Source: Alangreenwoodia sp964438605 (GTDB lineage: Bacteria; Bacillota; Clostridia; Peptostreptococcales; Anaerovoracaceae). Taken from it: 25,148 bases of DNA. The DNA is taken from NCBI GenBank assembly GCA_964438605.1, contig CAYTKT010000033.1:1-25148 (forward strand), given 5' to 3'. How positions within the stretch are numbered: the stretch's first letter is position 1; each line of letters starts with the position of its first letter. The position numbers and the translations under genes are program-made. Shown here piece after piece: positions 7,599 to 14,344 of this stretch. Under the pieces are notes generated by a model. The model did not search any database, had not been told where the DNA came from, and saw only the letters and a list, made by a program, of their open reading frames with translations.

Positions 7599-8741
7599 AT
7601 GTCAGACAGATCTTTTGAAGTCGGCCCGATCAGGCCGCCAAGCGAGGCTTCAAGCCTGCTGCTTCAGATCACCAGGGGGTGTACCTGGAATAAATGCCGT
7701 TTTTGTACGGTTTATCGGGGATCACGTTTTCAGGTCATTCAACCGGAGGAAATTATGCGGAATATCGACAATATGGCGTATTTCCGCGATCTTCTGCTTT
7801 CATTTACTAAAGATGACGGTACAATTGACAAGGAAGGTCTTTACGAAAAGCTGGAAATGCTGACCCAGGACGAACTTCAGTGTTTTTATCTGATTTATAA
7901 CTGGCTCACCAGCGGCGGGAAGTCTGTTTTTCTTCAGGACGGGAATTCTATCGCTTTAAAGCCGGAAAAGCTTGCTGAAATTCTCGTTTATCTGCGCAGG
8001 AAATTTCCTCATATTGAGCGTGTGACGACTTATGGCAGAGCGGAAACGCTGTCGCACTGGTCGGAGGAACAGTGGCGGCTGTTGTACGAGAGTGGGCTTA
8101 ACAGGATTCATTCCGGCTTTGAGACGGGGTCGGACCGTGTGCTTAAAATGATTAATAAGGGACTGACTCAGGAGCAGCAGATCGACGGCGGCAGAAAGAT
8201 AAAGGCTGCAGGTATTGAGCTTTCCGTGTATTTTATGCCGGGGATCGGCGGAGCTGATTTTGCCGATGAAAATGCGCCGGAAACGGCTCACGTCATCAAT
8301 GAAATTGATCCGGATTTTGTGAGGCTGAGGACGTTTGTTCTGAAGCTCGAATCCGAAATGTATGAGATGAAGCAGAATGGAGAATTTACGGAGCTGAGCG
8401 ATATTGCGAAACTGCGGGAAATCCGCACACTGATTGAATTGATTGACCGCCCTGATGTTACGGTCGTTAGTGATCATATTGTAAATCTTATCGGTTCGCT
8501 TAATCATCCGATCAGCCGTAAGGACGAGATGTTAGGCAGGATTGATGAGATTCTCGATCTCGACCGTAAAAATCAGCGGATTTATCAACTGGCTCGCCGC
8601 CACGGAATCGTGGAGGATTATTCGCATATGGCGTCTGTACCGCAGGGCAGAATCGATCATCTCGATTTTATTGCATCAAGGTATCAGACGGATATGCAGT
8701 GGGAGGCACATTTAAACGATATTTTGCGGCAGTATGTTTAA
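7599..8741 (+). CDS. radical SAM protein (Elp3/NifB-type domain)
   Basis: A 380-residue enzyme. Near the N-terminus RGCTWNKCRFC gives the [4Fe-4S] cysteines 28, 33 and 36 in a CX4CX2C spacing, not the classic CX3CX2C. Further on are YGRAETL, SGFETGSDRVLKMINKG (typical of the Elp3-like core) and YFMPGIGG. No B12-binding, TRAM or SPASM domain is visible. Family members use SAM and an iron-sulfur cluster to generate a 5'-deoxyadenosyl radical in the cytoplasm; the substrate here is unknown. The ATG at 7599 is chosen with AGGAG about 10 nt upstream; a GTG at 7590 would overlap that ribosome site. The gene lies 88 nt after the GntR gene and ends at a strong terminator (8811-8849), so the two probably form one transcript. 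Confidence 0.92.
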   Translation: MSDRSFEVGPIRPPSEASSLLLQITRGCTWNKCRFCTVYRGSRFQVIQPEEIMRNIDNMAYFRDLLLSFTKDDGTIDKEGLYEKLEMLTQDELQCFYLIYNWLTSGGKSVFLQDGNSIALKPEKLAEILVYLRRKFPHIERVTTYGRAETLSHWSEEQWRLLYESGLNRIHSGFETGSDRVLKMINKGLTQEQQIDGGRKIKAAGIELSVYFMPGIGGADFADENAPETAHVINEIDPDFVRLRTFVLKLESEMYEMKQNGEFTELSDIAKLREIRTLIELIDRPDVTVVSDHIVNLIGSLNHPISRKDEMLGRIDEILDLDRKNQRIYQLARRHGIVEDYSHMASVPQGRIDHLDFIASRYQTDMQWEAHLNDILRQYV

Positions 8742-8810
8742 ATTTGAAATACAAATAATGTAAAATTAGAAAGTACTGTTGTGTGTACAGACAATAAGGG
8801 ATATTAAAAA

Positions 8811-8849
8811 AATCAGAAGAAACAGTCAGGGTGTTTCTTCTGATTTTTT
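8811..8849 (+). terminator. intrinsic terminator of the radical SAM gene
   Basis: AATCAGAAGAAACA (8811-8824) pairs perfectly with TGTTTCTTCTGATT (8832-8845), loop GTCAGGG, followed by a T-tract. A run of As upstream makes it partly bidirectional. Confidence 0.92.
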
Positions 8850-8933
8850 GTTTGTTATGAGAGGTTTCGGATGTCTGGCCGGAAAAAATCATAATGTGCA
8901 GTGGGAATGCATAAGTTTTCAGTAAGGAAGAAG

Positions 8934-8953
8934 ACTCTGCGGCGGAGTTTTTT
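8934..8953 (+). terminator. second small terminator
   Basis: ACTCTG (8934-8939), triloop CGG, CGGAGT (8943-8948) and a six-T run. It follows the previous terminator by ~85 nt. No gene is seen between them, so it may close a very small RNA or be a back-up. Confidence 0.5.
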
Positions 8954-9218
8954 ATGTTCGATGCCAGTTTATGTACAAAGAGACTGCATAAATTGGAGCC
9001 GAAAAAACGCGGGCCGGATGCAGAGAAGCAGCACAGTCTCACACCGGGGACGGCATGAATTTGCGCGAGAAATCAATGCAGGCCAGACATCAAGGGGCAG
9101 AGGCAACTTGAAAAAAGACTGCGGACTGGTATCGAAGCGCGGTGCGGACGCTGTACGCGAAAGCGGCGCGGGATTGTATATTGGAGTTGGACGATATGAT
9201 AATGGAGGGTTTGATTTT

Positions 9219-10070
9219 ATGAGCGAGATCGGAAATAGAGGGAACGGAAGCGTTTTTTTCCGCGAAATGCAGATGGAAAACAATAGGATGTCAAAAGATG
9301 GTTTACAGAGGGAAAACAACATAATAATGGAGAACGGCTTTTAAATGGAAGATAATATTGGAATAGGAAGTAACTTACAGGAAGGAGTGAATTTCGAGCC
9401 GTAAAACGGGTTGTTGCAGGATGGGAATATGCAACACATGAATAATTTACAAATGCAGCCGGAGACAGGGACAAACCCGGATGATAATGGTGAGTATTAT
9501 AATTATGGTATGACGGATGCGGAAATGATTGATTTCAATACAAAATATCCAGGGAATCCCTGTAGTCCGAGACATTCCTGGTATGCAGGAGAAGGGTATG
9601 GAGCAGTTTGCCGGGCGTGAGGCTGTATTTGCAGGCAGTGGAAACGGTTGGGGCGGTACGGCGGACGAGGCAGACGGCGCGCAAGCCCGGAATGTGAGTG
9701 GCTGGGTTAACGAAAGCGGCTGGACTGTAAGCGATGTAACAGGTGGCTTTGCAGGAGAAATTGGTGCAGAAAGTGCAGACGGAACCGCAGCGGGAGTTAC
9801 TGCAGGAAGCCAAGACGGTTTTGTGGACGGAACTGTTACGGAGAACGCCGGCAGAGCCGTGGCGGCAGCTGTTGTGAAAAGTGAAGGCGAAGTAATGGAA
9901 GGAACTGAAACAAGGAACGCTGGAAAAGTAATGGGAGAAAATAACGCGGGAATTGATACCGAAGAAGTGGAAACATCTGTAACACAGATTCAAGATAAAG
10001 AAATAGAAGAATCTGTACCGGAAAACGATGTCGGAGTATCGGAAACGGATGGAAGCACTGGAATGGAAAA
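9219..10070 (+). pseudogene. decayed low-complexity acidic protein gene
   Basis: An ATG at 9219 with TGGAGGG 9 nt upstream opens a frame starting MSEIGNRGNGSVFFREMQ. It is interrupted by TAA at 9342 and again at 9402, continues in the same frame (MQHMNNLQMQPETGTNPDDN, then MTDAEMIDFNTKYPG) and near 9550-9560 is best continued one frame over (PVVRDIPGMQEKG) to about 10070. The later part is rich in Gly, Ala, Glu, Val and Thr and built on an 8-residue period (see repeat 9781-10068). After 10100 the frame enters unrelated DNA. No family is recognised. It might instead be two short coupled genes; the second start ATG 9345 directly follows the first stop. The coding status is uncertain. Confidence 0.35.
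9781..10068 (+). repeat. degenerate 24-nt tandem repeat inside a reading frame
   Basis: GGAA-starting units recur exactly in register at 9781, 9805, 9829, 9901 and 9949, all multiples of 24 apart. Translated, the units read GTAAGVTA, GSQDGFVD, GTVTENAG, RAVAAAVV, KSEGEVME, GTETRNAG and so on. The period is a multiple of 3, so copy-number change would keep the frame. Confidence 0.55.
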
Positions 10071-10248
10071 TGAGTTTTTGTGGAAAACACAGGCTTCGAA
10101 AATATCTCCGATGTGCAGGAAAACGGCGCCGATGGGAGTATCCCAAAGTAGTCGTCGAGAGTTCGCAACCAATCAAAATCCGCTTCTATCCACATCAAAT
10201 CTTATCAAAGGAGATCCTATTTGCAAAGATTTCTTTACACTCTCTAAT

Positions 10249-10284
10249 CCCTATGTCTGCAACAGTTTTGTTGCAGGCATAGGG
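10249..10284. other. very strong 16-bp hairpin without U-tract
   Basis: The arm 10249-10264 (CCCTATGTCTGCAACA) pairs with 10269-10284 (TGTTGCAGGCATAGGG) with one G-T pair and a 4-nt loop GTTT. Neither strand is followed by a U-tract. It lies between the end of the decayed acidic frame and the minus-strand XRE gene. It may be a structural RNA, a bidirectional transcription block or a mobile-element end. Confidence 0.6.
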
Positions 10285-10324
10285 GACACTTATCACTAAT
10301 TTTCGTAATAGTTAGGATTCTGAT

Positions 10325-10567
10325 TTAGTCTGCTCCTTGGCCTGGAGCATTCAATTCGACAGCCTCACCGAATTCGACGACGTCGTTCGGCTTGCAGTCC
10401 AGGATGATACAAATTCGTTCGAGTGTCAGAAGCGTGATATTTTTATTTTTCTTCAGAGAATCCAATGTTTTTCTGTCAATTCCCTCCTGGATCAGACGGT
10501 ATTGCGAAATGCCTTTTTCTTTCATTGTCTCCCATAAGGGTTTATATCGTATAATGAATATCACCAC
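10325..10567 (-). CDS. small XRE-type (Cro/CI) helix-turn-helix regulator
   Basis: An ~80-residue DNA-binding protein. It reads RYKPLWETMKEKGISQYRL, then DRKTLDSLKKNKNITLLTL and ICIILDCKPNDVVEF, a full minimal Cro/CI-type helix-turn-helix domain typical of small Bacillota regulators. The start is ambiguous. GTG codons at 10567 and 10564 lie inside the sequence AAGGTGGTGAT, itself a near-perfect Shine-Dalgarno site. With normal spacing that site would point to an ATT codon at 10555-10553, giving a protein that starts at Ile-Arg-Tyr-Lys-Pro. The gene faces away from 10679-10927, and the shared intergenic region holds a palindrome (10617-10636), so it may regulate itself and its neighbour. Confidence 0.88.
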   Translation of the reverse strand: MVIFIIRYKPLWETMKEKGISQYRLIQEGIDRKTLDSLKKNKNITLLTLERICIILDCKPNDVVEFGEAVELNAPGQGAD

Positions 10568-10616
10568 CTTTCCGTCATCCTAAAGTTAATTATATTGATT
10601 GCAGGCGTAATATGAT

Positions 10617-10636
10617 ATTGTGTATATATTCACAAT
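10617..10636. promoter_or_regulatory. palindromic operator candidate between divergent genes
   Basis: ATTGTG (10617-10622), TATATATT, CACAAT (10631-10636) is a perfect 6-bp inverted repeat with an 8-nt AT-rich centre. On the minus strand TTGTGA, a 17-nt spacer and TATTAC form a plausible promoter for the XRE gene that overlaps it. This arrangement suits autorepression, but the binding protein is inferred. Confidence 0.5.
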
Positions 10637-10678
10637 GCATTATACTATTGGAAGAAGGGAGGTTTAGGCACGGATAAA

Positions 10679-10927
10679 ATGGGTAAATGGACGGAAGAAC
10701 AACTGGCGCGCCTGATGGCGGATTTGAGACTATACATGGCTTACAGTGAGGAAGAAGAAGATGCGCTTTGCAATCCGGAACATATGACACAGAGGATTTT
10801 TGAAAAGTGTCTCGATACCTGCAAAAGAATGGGAGCTTGGGAAGAATTGTTTATGCTTCTGAATGATTTTCCGGAGTTTGCTGAGGTGTGGAGACTGAGT
10901 GATTCGGAAGCAGGCGTTCAATCGTAA
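10679..10927 (+). CDS. hypothetical small acidic helical protein
   Basis: 82 residues, starting MGKWTEEQLARLMADLRLYM and followed by a Glu-rich stretch (YSEEEEDALCN) and amphipathic helices (RIFEKCLDTCKRMGAWEELF). Soluble, no signal peptide, no motif I recognise. A strong ribosome site GGGAGG (10657-10662) lies 16 nt from the ATG, longer than usual; an in-frame ACG at 10670 would be at ideal spacing, so the real start could be upstream. It diverges from the XRE gene and is followed 37 nt later by a second XRE gene on the same strand. Codon usage and composition look genuine. Confidence 0.7.
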   Translation: MGKWTEEQLARLMADLRLYMAYSEEEEDALCNPEHMTQRIFEKCLDTCKRMGAWEELFMLLNDFPEFAEVWRLSDSEAGVQS

Positions 10928-10964
10928 AATGAATGTGGTGATAGTGAAGGAAGAAGTCTGATTC

Positions 10965-11192
10965 GTGAAGAACAGAGTGAGAGAACTGAGAATGGCGGCA
11001 AAATTGACACAGGAGGGATTGGCGAAGCTGGTACATGTTTCTTCACGAACAATCCTTTCGATTGAAAAGGGACGGTTTAATCCGTCGCTGATGCTCGCAT
11101 ACCGAATTGCAGAAGTTTTTGGTACCAGTGTTGAGGAGCTTTACTGTTTAAAGGAAAACAAGCGCAGAGAGGACAGGGAGATGCGGAAATGA
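10965..11192 (+). CDS. XRE-family transcriptional regulator, minimal HTH
   Basis: 75 residues, nearly all helix-turn-helix: VRELRMAAKLTQEGLAKLV, VSSRTILSIEKGRFNPSL, then AYRIAEVFGTSVEELY. This is the classic Cro/CI domain of the YozG/PadR-neighbour type of small regulators, usually dimeric repressors. It starts at GTG 10965 with AAGGAAGAAG (10947-10956) upstream. It probably shares a transcript with 10679-10927. A terminator follows at 11405-11430. The regulated genes are unknown. Confidence 0.92.
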   Translation: MKNRVRELRMAAKLTQEGLAKLVHVSSRTILSIEKGRFNPSLMLAYRIAEVFGTSVEELYCLKENKRREDREMRK

Positions 11193-11378
11193 ACTGGCGC
11201 GTGAGTAAAAAATGGAAATGTAAAAATATAGAAGCCAGATGAACTGAAAGAACCGCATGGCGTCGCATTAGGGACTGGAAACGCGGGAACTGCGAGAAAA
11301 TGAAAATATGAAAACGGGAAGTTGGGTGAGCGGAAGAAAACAGGATGTGTCAGCATAGAAGTCGAAAAAGGTGGGGAA

Positions 11379-11423
11379 ATGATAATGCAGCAATATAGTT
11401 GTCGTTACGGCGGAGGGCCGTAA
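11379..11423 (+). CDS. possible 14-residue leader-type peptide ending in a terminator
   Basis: GGTGGGGAA directly upstream of ATG 11379 gives a good ribosome site. The peptide is MIMQQYSCRYGGGP, and its stop codon TAA (11421-11423) is the last three bases of the terminator stem 11405-11423. This resembles leader peptides in attenuators, but a real gene is not proven and the region downstream has no clear target for ~280 nt. Confidence 0.25.
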   Translation: MIMQQYSCRYGGGP

Positions 11424-11430
11424 TTTTTTT
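11405..11430 (+). terminator. intrinsic terminator after the XRE gene
   Basis: TTACGGC (11405-11411), loop GGAGG, GCCGTAA (11417-11423), then seven Ts. It ends the 10679-11192 transcript. Confidence 0.85.
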
Positions 11431-11701
11431 GTCTTTTTTTCGGCGGGATAAGGGATGGCATAAATCAGTGGAAAAATTGCTTTATATATGATAGAATAGA
11501 GAAAAATTTTCACGGGCGCAGGAAAGGCTGAACGCAGATACATGACGGCTGAAAATCAGGAACTGAAGTTGACGCCAAGACACCTGAGCAGATATCTGCG
11601 GCCTGACGTTTTCCTCTGGCAGTTCGTAATGGCTGAAGAAGGAACTGTGATATTTCTGTGCATGATATAAGTGAAACAAAGGAAAGGAAACATAGAAGGA
11701 T

Positions 11702-11989
11702 ATGGAAAGCAGAAAAAAATATATGTGTATTTACGTGCTCAAAAGCATGTTACGTTCAACAGTGGGCGCTGATTCACTTCCGGAGTTATTTGAATTGCTG
11801 GAAATGAAGCAACTCGTTTCGGGAAGTGCAGAAGGGCTTTCTGATGCGGAAATTCTCGATAAGATTTATGCGGATTCACAGGAAACTACGGGTCATTTAA
11901 CTGTTTACAAATTAAATGAAAATTACGATCCTGACGGCGATGAGGAATTCGACGACGAATATCTCATTTGTAAACATGGAATCGTCTGA
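11702..11989 (+). CDS. hypothetical acidic protein, 95 aa
   Basis: A 95-residue soluble protein beginning MESRKKYMCIYVLKSML, with a middle helix (SLPELFELLEMKQLV), SDAEILDKIYADSQETTG and a very acidic end (NYDPDGDEEFDDEYLICKHG). No family recognised. The ribosome site is GAAGGA just before the ATG, or GGAAAGGAA further up. It stands alone and is closed by a good terminator at 12011-12049, which supports a real gene. An anti-restriction or DNA-mimic role could be imagined from the acidity, but nothing in the sequence shows it. Confidence 0.7.
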   Translation: MESRKKYMCIYVLKSMLRSTVGADSLPELFELLEMKQLVSGSAEGLSDAEILDKIYADSQETTGHLTVYKLNENYDPDGDEEFDDEYLICKHGIV

Positions 11990-12010
11990 TAAATTGGAAT
12001 GAAAGAGTTC

Positions 12011-12049
12011 GGACGTGCCTTTTCCTCGGCGAGGCGCGTCCGTTTTTTT
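12011..12049 (+). terminator. intrinsic terminator of gene 11702-11989
   Basis: GGACGTGCCT (12011-12020) pairs with AGGCGCGTCC (12032-12041) over 10 bp with one G-T pair, followed by G and seven Ts. Confidence 0.9.
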
Positions 12050-12298
12050 GAAAAAATTGCGGGGTACACTTCAAAGGTGCGGTCTGCTCTGTCATTGCGG
12101 GTGACGAAACTCTTACTCCTATGTGTTCGGGATCATTGACAGCGCGACCGCAGAGGGACACCAATTCTTCTACGGGCGTCGGCAGTTCCTGCGAGATTGC
12201 CTTCTTATCTTGCGGCTTATTGTTGGGGCGGAATAAGCGCAATGGTTTCGTTGGGGCTTTTACGAAAGAACAAAATGGAAAATCACCGATTTTTGTGG
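12050..12298. other. unassigned stretch before the toxin module
   Basis: No gene could be supported. On the minus strand a frame from 12242 reads QELPTPVEELVSLCGRAV with plausible codon use but no ribosome site, and it runs into the terminator of the neighbouring gene. I treat it as chance or a relic. TGGAAA (12276-12281), 17 nt, TAACAT (12299-12304) with an upstream TG could be the toxin promoter. Confidence 0.35.
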
Positions 12299-12332
12299 TA
12301 ACATAAGGACAGGGATTATCGTTTGGCGGTCA

Positions 12333-12359
12333 GTCACTTCCTTCCTGAAAGGAGGTGAC
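12333..12359 (+). promoter_or_regulatory. hairpin sequestering the toxin Shine-Dalgarno site
   Basis: GTCACTTCCTT (12333-12343) pairs over 11 bp (one G-U) with AAGGAGGTGAC (12349-12359), loop CCTGA. The 3' arm is a perfect Shine-Dalgarno sequence for the ATG at 12364. The mRNA therefore hides its own ribosome site, as is known for several type I toxin mRNAs. Confidence 0.8.
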
Positions 12360-12363
12360 GTTT

Positions 12364-12453
12364 ATGGTTACATACTCAGAACTGTTCCTATTTGGAACAT
12401 TTGTTGTGAGCGTAATCGCTCTTTGCGTTACAATCTTTACACGCAAAAAATAA
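12364..12453 (+). CDS. putative holin-like/type I toxin peptide
   Basis: A 29-residue peptide: a short N-terminus (MVTYSELF), one hydrophobic helix (LFGTFVVSVIALCVTIF) and a basic tail (TRKK). The architecture and the MVTYxEL start match the putative holin-like toxins (Hol_Tox, TxpA/BsrG-like), which insert in the cytoplasmic membrane and depolarise it when over-expressed. The ribosome site AAAGGAGGTGA is perfect but buried in a hairpin (12333-12359). The mRNA is closed by terminator 12496-12533. On the opposite strand a probable antisense RNA ends within the 3' end of this gene. The gene is too short for most gene finders. Confidence 0.8.
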   Translation: MVTYSELFLFGTFVVSVIALCVTIFTRKK

Positions 12454-12535
12454 AGGCCGCCTAATTTGATGGATTAGACGGCACGTTCATTAATTAGGGC
12501 TGGCCGCCGGTTCAAAAGCGGTAATCCCTTTTTCT
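12446..12535 (-). ncRNA. probable antisense RNA antitoxin
   Basis: On the minus strand TTGATT (12565-12570), a 17-nt spacer and TACCTT (12542-12547) would start an RNA near 12535. It would end at the hairpin 12482-12456, followed by CTTTATTTTTTG. In that hairpin the 12460/12478 pair is G-U on the minus strand but a C-A mismatch on the plus strand, which favours function as a minus-strand terminator. The ~90-nt RNA would overlap the 3' end of the toxin mRNA, the usual type I layout. The start is inferred. Confidence 0.5.
12496..12533 (+). terminator. terminator of the toxin mRNA
   Basis: AGGG (12496-12499) and CCGC (12504-12507) pair with GCGG (12518-12521) and CCCT (12526-12529), followed by a T-tract. 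The stem is interrupted by an internal loop. Confidence 0.5.
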
Positions 12536-12580
12536 ATCTTCAAGGTACCACAGACGAAAGAGAAAATCAAGAGGGGAAAA

Positions 12581-12826
12581 ATGTTGCGCCAGTGTACGGA
12601 ACGGAAACAACAGTTCCACAGGGCAATCCTCAGATTTTCTGATGAGTGCCGTGTCGGGGGAAAACACTCCAGAGAGGTGTTTCAAAATGTATTGCATGAC
12701 ATCGACGAATATCTGGAAATCTGCGAACGAACAGGAGATCGAAACGGGGGGGGCATTGAAGAAGCGGTTGCATTGCTCAAAGAGACGGAGCGCGAATGTC
12801 TGAGAAATAACACTTATGTGGGATGA
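12581..12826 (+). CDS. hypothetical small protein, 81 aa
   Basis: GAGGGGA lies about 5 nt before the ATG at 12581. The protein is soluble and helical: REVFQNVLHDIDEYLEICER, then GIEEAVALLKETEREC. It resembles small helical proteins I recall from Bacillota mobile elements and prophages, but I cannot name a family. Codons 56-58 of the frame contain a run of eight Gs (12746-12753, read as Gly-Gly-Gly), which is slippage-prone and could switch the frame. It is alone on this strand and overlaps the promoter region of the proposed antisense RNA. Confidence 0.5.
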   Translation: MLRQCTERKQQFHRAILRFSDECRVGGKHSREVFQNVLHDIDEYLEICERTGDRNGGGIEEAVALLKETERECLRNNTYVG

Positions 12827-13311
12827 TGGGATATGAACTGTACAATGATAACCTGAAATTTTAGTCAAGTTCTAAATTTGGTGTAAATTGAAAATTTTAC
12901 CTTCAGGTGCGGGGTCGTTTTGGCCAGAGGATGCCTCGCATTCTCTCGGTCATCTGTAAGCACATATGAGGAATCTGTCAATTGGCGCACCGCGCCGAAA
13001 TTTTTCACGCGATAAGCGTACTCGTCGCACTTAAAAAGTCCGGGGGGGGGGTTCTCTCCGGACAGTAGCTGGATTGTATCACGACAGGACACCCATGTAC
13101 GCAAACTTTGAAATTACAATGTTCGTTGCGAAAGCATGACTTTAGTTCGTTAAGCAAAGTATGTTAAAGAAAGTTGCTTTATATTGTCGGTATCAGTAGG
13201 GCTGAATTCTGGACGGGGAGCACATATTGTTGCCATGCGGTGCGTTGGAATCCAAAGATGATTACGTTGCATCTCTTTTTGCTGCCCAGACAAATATATT
13301 TATATGATTCG
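12827..13311. other. intergenic with a G10 tract in a small hairpin
   Basis: No supported gene. GTCCGG (13039-13044) and CCGGAC (13058-13063) form an inverted repeat around a run of ten Gs (13042-13051). A minus-strand frame across it (13104 down to 12865) has coding-like codons but no ribosome site or recognisable motif. Confidence 0.45.
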
Positions 13312-14025
13312 TTACTCGCCGTCGGTTCTGCAGGCATTTACGAGTGCGGAAAATATTTTGCGACTGTCTTCATCGACAGCATGGGAAAATTCCGGATGCC
13401 ACTGGACGGCCCAGAAAAATTTTTCATCAGGCAGGCAGACGGCTTCGATCAGGCCGTCCGGAGCAAAAGCCATGGGTTCAAGTCCGGGCGCCAGATCACG
13501 GATTGCCTGATGGTGGTAGCTGTTGACGGAGAGACAGTCTTTTTTCAGCAGCTGATGGAGCGGCGAGCCGGTGCAGATGGTAACGTCGTGGGACGGCAGA
13601 TGATACGGAGGTTTTTGATGATGTTCCAGTTGGGAAGGATGTTGGGTGGGAATGTCCTGGTAGAGTGTGCCGCCCAGTGATGCATTGATAAACTGAATGC
13701 CACGGCAAATGCCGAGCAACGGTTTTTTCATATCGAGAGCATTTTTCAGGAGGATTTTTTCCATGCTATCGCGCTGTGGGCAGGGAACGCCACATTCTGC
13801 GTCGGGCGTTTCGCCGTAAATTGAAGGTGAAACGTCGTGGCCGCCTGTAAAAAGGAAACCGTCGCATATATCTGACAGGCGGTTTAATGTAGCGGGCTTT
13901 TCAGTCAGCGGCAGCATGACGGGAATTCCGCCGGCTTCCGAGATTCCTTCCATATATCCGGGAAGCATCCAGTAACTCTCGCGTTCTTCATCTACAAGCG
14001 GGATCAGTCCGATGATCGGCGACAT
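13312..14025 (-). CDS. class I glutamine amidotransferase / gamma-glutamyl hydrolase family (peptidase C26)
   Basis: 237 residues, the usual length for this family (PuuD-like gamma-glutamyl-GABA hydrolases). It starts PIIGLIPL, carries FTGGHDVSPSIYGE, the nucleophile elbow GICRGIQ with Cys107, and near the end FWAVQWHPEF with the catalytic His-Glu pair. It hydrolyses gamma-glutamyl amide bonds in the cytoplasm; the substrate (gamma-glutamyl-GABA or another gamma-glutamyl compound) cannot be told. The ribosome site AAGGAGA is ~9 nt before the ATG. No other polyamine-degradation gene is nearby. A promoter candidate 290 nt upstream contains a second TGTATACA palindrome. Confidence 0.93.
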   Translation of the reverse strand: MSPIIGLIPLVDEERESYWMLPGYMEGISEAGGIPVMLPLTEKPATLNRLSDICDGFLFTGGHDVSPSIYGETPDAECGVPCPQRDSMEKILLKNALDMKKPLLGICRGIQFINASLGGTLYQDIPTQHPSQLEHHQKPPYHLPSHDVTICTGSPLHQLLKKDCLSVNSYHHQAIRDLAPGLEPMAFAPDGLIEAVCLPDEKFFWAVQWHPEFSHAVDEDSRKIFSALVNACRTDGE

Positions 14026-14316
14026 AGTTTTTCTCTCCTTATTATGATTTTTGTTCTGATTTTGTCGTGTTTTAATTTACAGTTGAATTTGTGTAATAGG
14101 CAGACCGGAAAAACATTGAATTTCCAAGGATTGAGCAGTGCAGTGGGAACGATATGTCCAGGCTACGCATCGCAGCGAAAGCGCACAGTTTCCGAAATCT
14201 CGTGATGCGGTGCGAATAATATTTCCGACTATACGCCGGCGAATGCGCTTATTTTTGGGGAAGTGCGTGGTCTGACACAAATACATTTTCTGACTGTTTG
14301 AAATTATTGTATCATA

Positions 14317-14344
14317 TGTATACAAAAAAGAAGCCGTTTCACAA
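14317..14344 (-). promoter_or_regulatory. possible promoter of the C26 gene with TGTATACA palindrome
   Basis: On the minus strand TTGTGA (14344-14339), 16 nt, then TATACA (14322-14317), overlapped by the palindrome TGTATACA (14317-14324). The same octamer overlaps the GntR promoter at 6618, so the GntR/FCD regulator could control both. The long 290-nt leader that would result is a weakness. Confidence 0.35.

Larger units (their letters stand above)
11193..11701. other. purine-rich intergenic stretch with terminator
   Basis: About 500 bases without a solid gene. GAACTG recurs at 11191, 11241 and 11287 in a purine-rich context, possibly a decayed repeat. A possible 14-codon frame and a terminator lie at 11379-11430. 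The remainder (11431-11701) shows no gene or clear promoter. Confidence 0.5.

Noticed and set aside
8901..9344. Single 147-codon gene starting at 8901
   Set aside because: The start lies before a small terminator hairpin and lacks a ribosome site; only the part from 9219 has a plausible start.
11964..12242. Minus-strand frame reading QELPTPVEELVSLCGRAV
   Set aside because: No ribosome site, and it overlaps the terminator and the 3' end of the opposite gene.
12865..13104. Minus-strand frame with coding-like codons across the G10 tract
   Set aside because: No ribosome site, only a TTG start, no recognisable motif, and it runs through a homopolymer and a small hairpin.
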